51,986 nucleotides of DNA from Erysipelotrichaceae bacterium (lineage in GTDB: Bacteria; Bacillota_I; Bacilli_A; Acholeplasmatales; Anaeroplasmataceae): the NCBI GenBank assembly GCA_015059145.1, contig SVAZ01000012.1:1-51986 (forward strand), given 5' to 3'. Below, one piece after another: positions 44,501 through 51,986 of the stretch (position 1 is the stretch's first letter; every line of letters begins with the position of its first letter). The notes below the pieces were generated by a model. It worked only from the letters and a program-made list of their open reading frames with translations, searched no databases and was not told the DNA's origin. The translations under genes and the position numbers were made by a program.

Positions 44501-46003
44501 ATGGCATATTATTATAAGGAACCATCTCATACATTTAGTGAGTATTTATTGGTTCCAGGTTATTCTGATGAAAATTGTATTCCAAATAAGGTTTCTTTAA
44601 AAACTCCTCTTGTAAAGTTCAAGAAGGGTGAGGAGCCTGCAATTACGATGAATACACCACTTATTTCAGCTATCATGCAATCAGTATCAAATGATACTAT
44701 GGCTGTTGCGCTTGCTAAGGAAGGTGGAGTTTCTTTCATCTATGGTTCACAAACAATTGAAAATCAAGCTGCAATGGTAAAGAGAGTAAAAACTTATAAG
44801 GCTGGTTTTGTTACATCAGATTCTAATGTTAGACCTGATCAAACATTAGCTGATATTTTAGCATTAAAGGAGGAAAAGGGACATTCTACAGTTGCTGTAA
44901 CTGAGGATGGTACTCCTAATTCGAAGCTATTAGGAATTGTAAGTAGTAGAGATTATCGAGTTTCTAGAATGGAATTAACTGAAAAGGTTGAATCATTCAT
45001 GACTCCTCTTTCAAAGCTAATTACTGCACCTGAGGGTACTTCTTTAAAGGAAGCTAATGACATTATATGGGAGCATAAATTAAATTCATTACCTATCATC
45101 GATAAGAATGGTTGTTTAGTTGCATTCGTATTTAGAAAGGATTATTCTTCTCATAAGGAAAATCCAAATGAATTATTAGATTCAAATAAGAGCTATATCG
45201 TAGGTGCTGGTGTTAATACAAGAGACTATGAGCAAAGAATCCCTGCATTAGTAGAAGCAGGAGCAGATGTGCTTTGTATTGATTCATCTGAGGGATTTAC
45301 TGAATGGCAAAGAAGAGTTATTAAGTGGGTTAGAGAAAAATATGGTGATACAGTAAAGATTGGTGCTGGTAACGTTGTTGATAAGGAAGGCTTCAGATTC
45401 TTGGCAGAAGCAGGAGCAGACTTTATTAAGATTGGTATCGGTGGTGGTTCAATTTGTATCACTCGCGAAACTAAGGGTATCGGTCGTGGTCAAGCAACTG
45501 CATGTATTGAGGTTGCAGCTGCACGTGATGAATACTTTAAGGAAACTGGTGTATATGTACCTATTTGTTCAGATGGTGGTATCGTACATGATTACCATAT
45601 TACATTAGCTTTAGCTATGGGATGTGATTTCTGTATGCTAGGTAGATATTTTGCTAGATTTGATGAGTCTCCAACTCAAAAGGTTTTAATTAATGGAAGC
45701 TATATGAAGGAATATTGGGGTGAGGGTTCTGCAAGAGCTCGTAACTGGCAAAGATATGATATGGGTGGAGCACAAAAGCTTTCATTCGTAGAAGGTGTTG
45801 ATTCATATGTTCCTTATGCTGGCTCTTTACATGATAACCTATCAGTTACAGTTAGTAAGATTAAATCAACTATGTGCAATTGTGGTGCTTTATCAATTCC
45901 TGAATTCCAACAAAAGGCTAAGCTTACGTTAGTAAGTAGTGTATCTATTGTTGAAGGTGGAGCGCACGACGTAGTAGTTAAGGATAATAATAACCATAAT
46001 TAA
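44501..46003 (+). CDS. guaB: Inosine-5'-monophosphate dehydrogenase, Tritrichomonas-like type
   Basis: Oxidises IMP to XMP with NAD, the first step to GMP. The 500 residues have the TIM barrel with two CBS domains inserted at about 105-220. The catalytic Cys319 is in [20 protein letters not shown] and the flap carries Arg418-Tyr419 in RNWQRYD. As I remember it, this flap, the C-terminal STMCNCGAL and [12 protein letters not shown] segments and even the residue numbering follow the Tritrichomonas foetus enzyme more than typical bacterial GuaB (GSICTTR). It supplies XMP to the split-type GuaA of this genome. It is a single-gene unit. Confidence 0.95.
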   Translation: MAYYYKEPSHTFSEYLLVPGYSDENCIPNKVSLKTPLVKFKKGEEPAITMNTPLISAIMQSVSNDTMAVALAKEGGVSFIYGSQTIENQAAMVKRVKTYKAGFVTSDSNVRPDQTLADILALKEEKGHSTVAVTEDGTPNSKLLGIVSSRDYRVSRMELTEKVESFMTPLSKLITAPEGTSLKEANDIIWEHKLNSLPIIDKNGCLVAFVFRKDYSSHKENPNELLDSNKSYIVGAGVNTRDYEQRIPALVEAGADVLCIDSSEGFTEWQRRVIKWVREKYGDTVKIGAGNVVDKEGFRFLAEAGADFIKIGIGGGSICITRETKGIGRGQATACIEVAAARDEYFKETGVYVPICSDGGIVHDYHITLALAMGCDFCMLGRYFARFDESPTQKVLINGSYMKEYWGEGSARARNWQRYDMGGAQKLSFVEGVDSYVPYAGSLHDNLSVTVSKIKSTMCNCGALSIPEFQQKAKLTLVSSVSIVEGGAHDVVVKDNNNHN

Positions 46004-46011
46004 TAAGATAT

Positions 46012-46043
46012 AAAGGCTAAGCTCGTGCTTAGCCTTTTTTATT
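46012..46043 (+). terminator. Terminator of guaB
   Basis: AAAGGCTAAGC (46012-46022) pairs with GCTTAGCCTTT (46027-46037) around TCGT, followed by TTTATTTG. Confidence 0.87.
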
Positions 46044-46045
46044 TG

Positions 46046-46074
46046 AAAAAAAAGAGTGGAGTATTTCCACTCTT
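46046..46074 (-). terminator. Terminator of the GGDEF-EAL gene
   Basis: On the minus strand AAGAGTGGA (46074-46066) pairs with TCCACTCTT (46060-46052) around AATAC and is followed by six more T. It stands back to back with the guaB terminator, so the convergent genes each have their own stop. Confidence 0.85.
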
Positions 46075-46091
46075 AATTTATATGATTTTTT

Positions 46092-48773
46092 TTATGATAA
46101 GTATTTGCGTTTGAAATCATCAGCAGGAATGGGCTCTTCATAAAGGAAGCCTTGTACTAAATTACAGCCAATGTTGCTCAAATATTCAGCAAATTCCTTT
46201 GTTTCAACACCCTCACATAAAACATCTACATGTAGGTTTTTAGCAAGTGACATAACGAATGATAATACTATTGATTGTCGTTCACTATCCTGATTACTAC
46301 AGAATCCCTTATCAAGCTTTATTAAATCGAAGTCTAATGTTGCAAGTGATGATAGATTAGAATATCCTGCTCCAAAATCGTCCATCGATATGCTGTATCC
46401 ATAAGAATGAAGCTTGCTTATAAAATCGGATATTCTATTTATATTATCAATATACATACCTTCAGTTATTTCTATTTCAATTAATGAAGGATCTACATCA
46501 TACTTTTCTCTAATTCTATTTATTTCCATTAGATATTGGTCAAAGTTTGGTTGATATCTGGAAACATTGACAGAAATCTTAAGAGGCTTAAGATTTTCAT
46601 CTATGCATTTTCTTAAGAATTTACACACATTTTCAAATACAGTATAATCAAGCTCAGTAATAAATCCATTCATCTCAAACAGTGGAATGAAAAGATTAGG
46701 TGTCAAAAGCTTGTTTTTTTTGAAGTTCCATCTTGTTAATGCCTCAGCACCAACAACCTTGTTTGTTTGAGTGTTAATTTTAGGTTGTAGGTAAAGCAGG
46801 AATTCTTCATTTTTAACAGCCTCGTGCATATGTATTTCAAGCTCGGCCTTTTTCTTATCCTCTTCATACATTTCAAAGTTAAAGTATGTTAGTAGAGAAG
46901 AAGAGGTATGTTGCTGTCTTGCAAGAGATGCTTTATCTGCTGCAGTATTAATGTCATCCATTTTATCGTGAATATATACACCACCACTAATGTTGACATG
47001 CTTAGCTAAATGTGGAAGAGCTAATAGATAATTGCTTAATGCCTCAAAACAACTATTAATTTCTTCAGGCTTGTCTGTTGGTGTAAATATTAGGAATTTT
47101 TCTTCGCTTACTCTACAGTATATAGCTTTGTCAGCATAAATGGTCTTGAGACCATCAGCTATAGCCTTTAGTGCGTCATAGCAATATGATACACCATATA
47201 AATCATTAAAGTTTATAAAGTTATCTATTTGGAAGGATATAATTGAGAATCTAACAAATTCTTGAGCTTTGCTTAAATAAGTCTCAATTGTGGTTTTCCA
47301 TTTTGTATAATTGTAAAGACCAGTAACATTATCATATAATAGTTGTCTTATATGTTTTGTTTCTTCTCTTTCTTTATTAATATAGATAGAGAAGATTTTA
47401 GATATAAGCATTAATGATGATACATCATTTTGTGTCCAAAATCTATTATGTGAACACATATCAAATCTAATTAAGCCTAATATTGAATTCATATATTGCA
47501 TTTCAAATGCTAATATAGAAGAAACATTTTGTTTTTTTAATAAATCATATAATTCAGGATTAAAATCTTTGTTTGAATCTAGCTGCACATATTTAAGCAT
47601 ACCAGTTTTATCATAGCTTTTTCGCCATTTATAAATATTAGAATCACTTGTTTGTACAGTGTTTTTCAGTTCAGGCATTCTAGGATTTACCCATTCAATA
47701 GTAGAAGATATAGAATCTATCTTGTCCATTTCAAGTGTACATAGAATTATTCTATCTAATAGGAAATAATTTCCAACTAACGAAAGCGAATCATTTATAT
47801 TTTTTTGTGGATCGCCGCCACGATTTAATATTTCAAATATTCCGGCAACGATATTAGAGTTAGTAGTTGTTTGGTATATTTTATCTATGATAGTAGCTGA
47901 TTTTAATTCCTCATCATTGATACTACCACATTTTTCTTCAGTGTAAATGATAAAGCAGTTTCTACCCTTTCTCTTTCCTCTTAATAAGGCTTTCTCAGCC
48001 TTATGAAATAGAGAGTCAAAATTATCTGAATCACTTGGGTAACAAGCGCATCCAACAGTAGAAGTGATTTGAGCCTGCTTGATATTGTGATTATTTACAT
48101 TAGTTATTGCCTGACGTATTTGTCTACAAGCATTGTAAATTTGATCATAATCATTTTTAACCTTATACAATACTATGAATTCGTCACCGCCACCTCTGCC
48201 TACAAATCCGTTATTACCTAAAAATTTTTTTATAGATGCAGCAGTTTCAACTAGAACAATATCTCCAAACATATGTCCATAGTCGCTATTGAATGTTTTA
48301 AAGTTGTCAACATCTACAAGCATTAATAGGAAAGGTTCCTTGTTGTTTATCGCATCCTTAATCTTATTTAGTATTACCTCTTTAGTAAATACCTTTGTTA
48401 AATCATCATATTGATCAGCAGCACTAGAAATATAATTATCTGCAATCAATATAACCTTGTTTTCTTCGTAACGAATTCCCTTTAGTTCAAACATTATTGG
48501 ACCTTTTGAAATTGACTCATAAGAAGCCGGCTGAACAAATGGCTGATTATTAGGGTTTAAATTTTCAACAAATCTTTGAACCTTCTTTTTAGAAGCTTCA
48601 TTCAAATCGAAGATTTCAGCAAACCTTTCCGCATATTCCTCAAAACTTATATTAGTAGCTATACAATCATTACCCCTATATAATGATTGAATGCATTTTT
48701 CCTTTATATCTACAATGACTGTTATATTACTGTAGACAAAAAGAAGGTTCCTCAGAAATTCCATTTCGCTCAT
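46092..48773 (-). CDS. Cyclic-di-GMP protein with GGDEF, degenerate GGDEF and EAL domains
   Basis: The 893-residue cytoplasmic-looking protein has a small N-terminal region, a GGDEF domain (about 120-280) with GGDEF intact at 195-199 and metal aspartates in LVDVDNF, a GAF-like middle part (about 300-470), a second GGDEF fold (about 480-640) whose signature is reduced to SEEKF (556-560), and a C-terminal EAL domain (650-893). The EAL domain keeps EAL (677-679), Asn736, DDFGAG (798-803), Lys819, Glu854 and Gln874, so it should hydrolyse c-di-GMP. The first GGDEF lacks an RxxD inhibitory site. Net activity cannot be told. The ATG at 48773 behind GGGGTGA is chosen over a GTG at 48785. Confidence 0.93.
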   Translation of the reverse strand: MSEMEFLRNLLFVYSNITVIVDIKEKCIQSLYRGNDCIATNISFEEYAERFAEIFDLNEASKKKVQRFVENLNPNNQPFVQPASYESISKGPIMFELKGIRYEENKVILIADNYISSAADQYDDLTKVFTKEVILNKIKDAINNKEPFLLMLVDVDNFKTFNSDYGHMFGDIVLVETAASIKKFLGNNGFVGRGGGDEFIVLYKVKNDYDQIYNACRQIRQAITNVNNHNIKQAQITSTVGCACYPSDSDNFDSLFHKAEKALLRGKRKGRNCFIIYTEEKCGSINDEELKSATIIDKIYQTTTNSNIVAGIFEILNRGGDPQKNINDSLSLVGNYFLLDRIILCTLEMDKIDSISSTIEWVNPRMPELKNTVQTSDSNIYKWRKSYDKTGMLKYVQLDSNKDFNPELYDLLKKQNVSSILAFEMQYMNSILGLIRFDMCSHNRFWTQNDVSSLMLISKIFSIYINKEREETKHIRQLLYDNVTGLYNYTKWKTTIETYLSKAQEFVRFSIISFQIDNFINFNDLYGVSYCYDALKAIADGLKTIYADKAIYCRVSEEKFLIFTPTDKPEEINSCFEALSNYLLALPHLAKHVNISGGVYIHDKMDDINTAADKASLARQQHTSSSLLTYFNFEMYEEDKKKAELEIHMHEAVKNEEFLLYLQPKINTQTNKVVGAEALTRWNFKKNKLLTPNLFIPLFEMNGFITELDYTVFENVCKFLRKCIDENLKPLKISVNVSRYQPNFDQYLMEINRIREKYDVDPSLIEIEITEGMYIDNINRISDFISKLHSYGYSISMDDFGAGYSNLSSLATLDFDLIKLDKGFCSNQDSERQSIVLSFVMSLAKNLHVDVLCEGVETKEFAEYLSNIGCNLVQGFLYEEPIPADDFKRKYLS

Positions 48774-48823
48774 AAAAGAACTCACCCCACATATTAAAAT
48801 ATAAAAACGCAGTTATCAATTTT

Positions 48824-48851
48824 ATTATATCACTTTAAAGTAAACTGTCAA
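48824..48851 (-). promoter_or_regulatory. Promoter of the GGDEF-EAL gene
   Basis: Minus strand: perfect TTGACA (48851-48846), a 16-base spacer and perfect TATAAT (48829-48824) with a TGA extension. The leader is about 45 bases long. Confidence 0.87.
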
Positions 48852-48853
48852 TA

Positions 48854-48882
48854 TTGTTTAAATTCAAGAAAGGTGGTATATT
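48854..48882 (+). promoter_or_regulatory. Promoter of mnmG-rsmG
   Basis: TTGTTT (48854-48859), a 17-base spacer and TATATT (48877-48882) with a TGG extension, divergent from the GGDEF-EAL promoter and only two bases from it. Confidence 0.65.
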
Positions 48883-48929
48883 ATATATTGTATTTTAGAT
48901 AAATATTGCAATGTAAGCAGGTGTATTTT

Positions 48930-50813
48930 ATGTATGATGTTATTGTCGTAGGTGGTGGGCATGCTGGCTGTGAGGCTGCACTAGCATGCGCTAATATTGG
49001 ATTTAAAACAGTATTAGTAACAGGAAATTTGAATATGGTTGGTTCAATGCCATGCAACCCATCTATCGGTGGTCCTGCAAAGGGTGTAGTGGTTAGAGAG
49101 ATTGATGCCTTAGGTGGCTATATGGGTAAAAACTCGGATTTATGTCAAATTCAAACAAAAATGTTAAATCAATCTAAGGGACCTGCGGTATGGGCACTTA
49201 GATTTCAAGAGGATAAAATTTTATATTGTAGGGAAATGCTTAAGCACCTTAAGGCTACAAAAAAATTGGAGCTGATTGAAGCGTATGCCGAGGATATTAT
49301 CGTTATTGATAATATGGTTAAGGGGATAGTTTTAGAGGATGGAAAGGTCCTAGATTGTAAGGCTGCAGTTATAACTACTGGTACTTATTTAGATAGTAGA
49401 ATACTTAGAGGACACTGGACTTCTAAGGAAGGTCCTGATGGACAAAAAACATCAAAGGGTATTAGTGAGGCATTAAAGAGATATGGGTTTACAATTCAAA
49501 GATTAAAAACTGGTACACCAGCTAGAATTAAGGCTTCAACTATAGATTTCTCTCAAACTAGTGTTGAATGGGGAGACGAGAAGGTTTGGAAATATAGTCA
49601 TGATAAGGGCTATGATTCAATCTTAAATGTTAAAAAGCCTTGTTATTTAACTTATACTAATGGTGATATTCATAAGCTTATCATGGATAATTTAGATAAA
49701 TCAGCAATGTATGGTGGTGTAGTGGAAGGTATTGGTCCTAGATACTGCCCTTCCATTGAAGATAAGGTCGTTAGATTTAGTGATAAGGAAAGACATCAAA
49801 TATTTTATGAGCCTGAGTCATTAGAGCTAGACCAAGAATATATCCAAGGATTTTCTACATCTATGCCTATAGAGGTACAGGATAGGATGCTTAGATTATT
49901 ACCAGGATTAAAGGATTGTGAGGTTATTAAATATGCCTATGCAATTGAGTATGATGCGATTGATCCGCTAGAATTATGGCCGAGCCTAGAGACTAAGCTA
50001 GTTGGAAATTTATTTACTGCTGGTCAAATTAATGGAACAAGTGGCTATGAGGAGGCAGCAGCTCAAGGTCTTATTGCTGGTATTAATGCCTGTAATAAGC
50101 TTAGAGGCATGGAACCATTAATACTAAAAAGAGATGAAGCTTATATAGGGGTTATGATTGATGACCTAGTTACTAAGGGAACTAGAGAGCCATATCGTTT
50201 ATTAACATCGCGTGCTGAATATAGATTATTATTACGTCATGATAACGCCGATGTTAGATTAAGAGAAAAGGGCTATGAGGTAGGCTTAATTAGTGATGAG
50301 CAATATAATAGATTGCAATTAAAGAAGCAATCTGTTAAGAAAATGATAGAGGATTTTACTGTTATAAAGGTTAAGCCAAATGATTCAAATAATGCTATAT
50401 TAGTGGATAATGGGTCAACTGCTATAGTAGAGGGTATGTCATTAGCCGCATTAATTAAAAGACCAGAGGTTAATTATAAGGTTATTTTAAAACTTGTTGA
50501 AAATTCTAACCTAGAGCTTAAATCAGAATATGATGATATAGAGGAAATTTTAGAACAGGTTGAAATATTTTATAGATATGATGGGTATATAAAAAAATCC
50601 TTAGAGCAAGCTAATAAAATGAGAAGCTATGAAAATAAGCTTATTCCCGATGATATAGATTATAATGATGTGGATAATATTGCGCTTGAGGCTAGAGAAA
50701 AGCTGAAGAAGATAAGACCAAGAACTATTGGACAAGCATCTAGAATAAGTGGCGTTAATCCTGCAGATATTTCTGTATTGGTAGTTTATGTTGAAAAGAT
50801 AAGTAGGGGCTAG
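48930..50813 (+). CDS. mnmG: tRNA uridine-34 5-carboxymethylaminomethyl synthesis enzyme
   Basis: FAD enzyme that, with MnmE, modifies U34 of certain tRNAs. The 627 residues start with the FAD loop VIVVGGGHAGCEAALA, then SMPCNPSIGGPAKGVVVREI, KTGTPARI, GQINGTSGYEEAAAQGLIAG and SRAEYRLLLRHDNADVRL, with the C-terminal helical domain that binds MnmE. The ATG at 48930 after AGGTG is chosen. It forms an operon with rsmG, as near the origin in many Bacillota; mnmE is not in the window. Confidence 0.97.
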   Translation: MYDVIVVGGGHAGCEAALACANIGFKTVLVTGNLNMVGSMPCNPSIGGPAKGVVVREIDALGGYMGKNSDLCQIQTKMLNQSKGPAVWALRFQEDKILYCREMLKHLKATKKLELIEAYAEDIIVIDNMVKGIVLEDGKVLDCKAAVITTGTYLDSRILRGHWTSKEGPDGQKTSKGISEALKRYGFTIQRLKTGTPARIKASTIDFSQTSVEWGDEKVWKYSHDKGYDSILNVKKPCYLTYTNGDIHKLIMDNLDKSAMYGGVVEGIGPRYCPSIEDKVVRFSDKERHQIFYEPESLELDQEYIQGFSTSMPIEVQDRMLRLLPGLKDCEVIKYAYAIEYDAIDPLELWPSLETKLVGNLFTAGQINGTSGYEEAAAQGLIAGINACNKLRGMEPLILKRDEAYIGVMIDDLVTKGTREPYRLLTSRAEYRLLLRHDNADVRLREKGYEVGLISDEQYNRLQLKKQSVKKMIEDFTVIKVKPNDSNNAILVDNGSTAIVEGMSLAALIKRPEVNYKVILKLVENSNLELKSEYDDIEEILEQVEIFYRYDGYIKKSLEQANKMRSYENKLIPDDIDYNDVDNIALEAREKLKKIRPRTIGQASRISGVNPADISVLVVYVEKISRG

Positions 50814-50816
50814 TGT

Positions 50817-51515
50817 ATGGACTTTAAAAAAGAGGCAGAAAAACTTAATATTGAATTAACCCCTGATATGGAGGCTAAATTTGAAGGGTATTATGCTAAG
50901 CTTGTAGAGGTTAATTCATATATGAATCTTACTGCAATTACTGAGCATGATGAGGTTTATAATAAGCATTTCCTAGATTCATTATCAATAGTAAAGGCGC
51001 TTGATTTGAATAATAGCTTTACAATTTGTGATGTTGGTAGTGGTGCTGGCTTCCCGTCTATTCCTTTGGCTATTGTATGCAGTAATGCAAATGTAATTAT
51101 TATAGATGCTTTAAATAAAAGGATAAAGTTTTTAAATGAGCTAGTAGCACACTTAGGACTTAATAATGTTAATGCATACCATAAAAGAGCTGAGGATTAC
51201 GCTAAGGAAAAGGGTGGCTCTTTTGATGTTGTTACTGCTAGAGCTGTAGCAAGATTAAATATTTTATCTGAGCTTTGCCTTCCGCTTGTAAAGATAAATG
51301 GTTATTTTGTTGCTATGAAGGGTCAATCAGGACAAGAGGAATTAGCTGAAGCAGTAAATGCTATTAGTATATTAGGTGGAAAAATCGAAAATGTTATAGA
51401 TTTTGAGTTACCTGATGATGCTGGTAAAAGAAGCATTGTTATAATTAAAAAGGTTAAGGATACACCAAAAAAATATCCTAGACAATTTGCAAAGATAAAG
51501 GAGAGACCTTTATAA
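50817..51515 (+). CDS. rsmG: 16S rRNA (guanine-527-N7)-methyltransferase
   Basis: Methylates G527 of 16S rRNA. The 232 residues contain the family's N-terminal NLTAITEHDEVYNKHFLDSL, the SAM loop CDVGSGAGFPSIPLAI and VTARAVARLNILSELCLPLV. It begins three bases after the mnmG stop and its stop overlaps the next start codon by one base (TAATG). Confidence 0.96.
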   Translation: MDFKKEAEKLNIELTPDMEAKFEGYYAKLVEVNSYMNLTAITEHDEVYNKHFLDSLSIVKALDLNNSFTICDVGSGAGFPSIPLAIVCSNANVIIIDALNKRIKFLNELVAHLGLNNVNAYHKRAEDYAKEKGGSFDVVTARAVARLNILSELCLPLVKINGYFVAMKGQSGQEELAEAVNAISILGGKIENVIDFELPDDAGKRSIVIIKKVKDTPKKYPRQFAKIKERPL

Positions 51516-51679
51516 TGTACGAATTAAACCAAATAGTTAAGACAAAAAAACCGCATGTTTGTGGCAGTAATGAGTGGAAGATAATCAGAATGGGTGCCGA
51601 TTTAAAGCTTGAATGTCAGGGCTGTAAAAGAGTTATTATGATTTCATCTTTTGAATTGGATAAAAGAATTAAAAAATGA
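51515..51679 (+). CDS. DUF951 family small protein
   Basis: A 54-residue gene whose ATG overlaps the rsmG stop codon; GGAGAGA precedes it. It reads MYELNQIVKTKKPHVCGSNE, then IRMGADLKLECQGCKRVIM and ends ELDKRIKK, matching the DUF951 family of Bacillota, whose role is not known to me. Cys16, Cys34 and Cys37 suggest a metal site. Its stop is UGA; the family normally ends at this point. Confidence 0.92.
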   Translation: MYELNQIVKTKKPHVCGSNEWKIIRMGADLKLECQGCKRVIMISSFELDKRIKK

Positions 51680-51708
51680 GGGTACGAATGCCCTCATTTT
51701 AATTTTTA
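51673..51708 (+). terminator. Terminator of mnmG-rsmG-DUF951
   Basis: AAAATGAGGG (51673-51682) pairs with CCCTCATTTT (51691-51700) and is followed by AATTTTT. The DUF951 stop codon lies in the stem. Confidence 0.83.
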
Positions 51709-51749
51709 CAAAAACAATAAAAAAAACAAATAAAAAAGAAAAATACTTG

Positions 51750-51778
51750 TTGACAAAGAAGTTGCGTGATGGTAAAAT
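51750..51778 (+). promoter_or_regulatory. Promoter of tRNA-Tyr and probably of an rRNA operon
   Basis: Perfect TTGACA (51750-51755), a 17-base spacer and TAAAAT (51773-51778) with a TGG extension, about 40 bases before the tRNA. A small GC-rich hairpin (51788-51806) starts the transcript. Confidence 0.82.
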
Positions 51779-51818
51779 AAAAAAGCGCTGTGCCCTTGGG
51801 GACAGTTTAAATACATAT

Positions 51819-51902
51819 GGTTGGGTAGCGAAGAGGCTAAACGCGGCAGACTGTAAATCTGCTCCTTAGGGTTCGGCGGTTCGAAACCGTCCCCAACCAC
51901 CA
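51819..51902 (+). tRNA. tRNA-Tyr (anticodon GTA)
   Basis: Acceptor GGTTGGG (51819-51825) pairs with CCCAACC (51892-51898); the D stem is GCG/CGC; the anticodon stem GCAGA/TCTGC holds the loop CTGTAAA with anticodon GTA at 51853-51855; a long variable arm (about 51863-51874) marks the class II form typical of bacterial tRNA-Tyr; the T arm is GGCGG-TTCGAAA-CCGTC. The discriminator is A51899 and CCA is encoded (51900-51902). Confidence 0.97.
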
Positions 51903-51986
51903 TTATTTATTTAGGTCTTTGAAAACTATATATGACGAGAAGAAACGTAACGAATAAACAAACGCAATTCTGAATAATAAAAAGTT
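51903..51986 (+). promoter_or_regulatory. Probable pre-16S rRNA leader at the window edge
   Basis: The motif GGTCTTTGAAAACTATATA (from 51913) resembles the CTTTGAAAACT leader/processing sequence found ahead of rRNA genes in Bacillota. It follows tRNA-Tyr without a terminator. The rRNA itself would lie beyond the window, so this is a prediction from a short motif. Confidence 0.55.

Noticed and set aside
51651-51869. 72-residue open frame across the end of DUF951, the terminator and tRNA-Tyr
   Set aside because: It overlaps a clear tRNA gene and terminator and is an unlikely mixed sequence.
51706-51903. Minus-strand open frame over tRNA-Tyr
   Set aside because: Antisense shadow of the tRNA and its promoter, with no ribosome site.

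Overview
The window reads as a chromosomal segment of a low-GC Gram-positive bacterium (Bacillota). Supporting signs are the AT-rich sequence, strong GGAGG-type ribosome binding sites, TTGACA/TATAAT promoters often with a TGn extension of the -10 box, a guanine-class riboswitch, a serine T-box, the zinc form of S14, a DUF951 gene, an ECF transporter core and the Bacillota order of the S10-spc-alpha ribosomal cluster. UGA acts as a stop (for example in rplP and the DUF951 gene) and Trp is UGG, so this is the standard bacterial code and not the mycoplasma code. The long single-chain PurL and an Rnf complex suggest an anaerobe; an Erysipelotrichia/RF39-like gut lineage is my inference, not something the sequence proves.

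Layout. 1-10 kb: purine biosynthesis, with purE divergent from purL-purM-purN-purH-purD-folD, the latter behind a guanine riboswitch and attenuator. 10-15.6 kb: a GMP synthetase ATP-pyrophosphatase subunit without its glutaminase domain, the ecfA1-ecfA2-ecfT-truA block, and a TtcA-like tRNA thiolation gene. 15.6-30.6 kb: S10-spc-alpha cluster from rpsJ to rplQ, with a structured leader RNA, secY, adk, map, infA and rpoA inside it. 30.7-33 kb: a two-gene ABC exporter. 33-39.4 kb: glyA, then rnfCDGEA, a 72-residue Cys-motif membrane protein and a very short rnfB. 39.4-42 kb: an ECF sigma factor overlapping a membrane-anchored beta-propeller gene, then a small membrane protein. 42-46 kb: T-box-controlled serS, an MscS channel, and guaB of the Tritrichomonas-like type. 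46-48.8 kb (minus strand): a GGDEF-GGDEF-EAL cyclic-di-GMP protein. 48.9-52 kb: mnmG, rsmG, DUF951, tRNA-Tyr and what looks like the leader of an rRNA operon running off the window edge.

How the genes work together. purE, L, M, N, H and D make most of the route to IMP; guaB and guaA take IMP to GMP; glyA and folD supply the one-carbon units that PurN and PurH use. purF, purC, purB and purK are not in the window. Rnf would couple ferredoxin oxidation to an ion gradient. The ribosomal genes, serS, mnmG, rsmG, truA, the ttcA-like gene, tRNA-Tyr and the rRNA leader form a broad translation neighbourhood.

The most unusual points are the Rnf locus (RnfB reduced to its membrane anchor and one iron-sulfur motif, next to a mini-protein repeating the same Cys spacing), the lone GuaA synthetase subunit, the L29 protein with a 24-residue repeat tail, the folded leader in front of rpsJ, and the sigma factor/beta-propeller pair. 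No CRISPR array, insertion sequence or prophage was seen.
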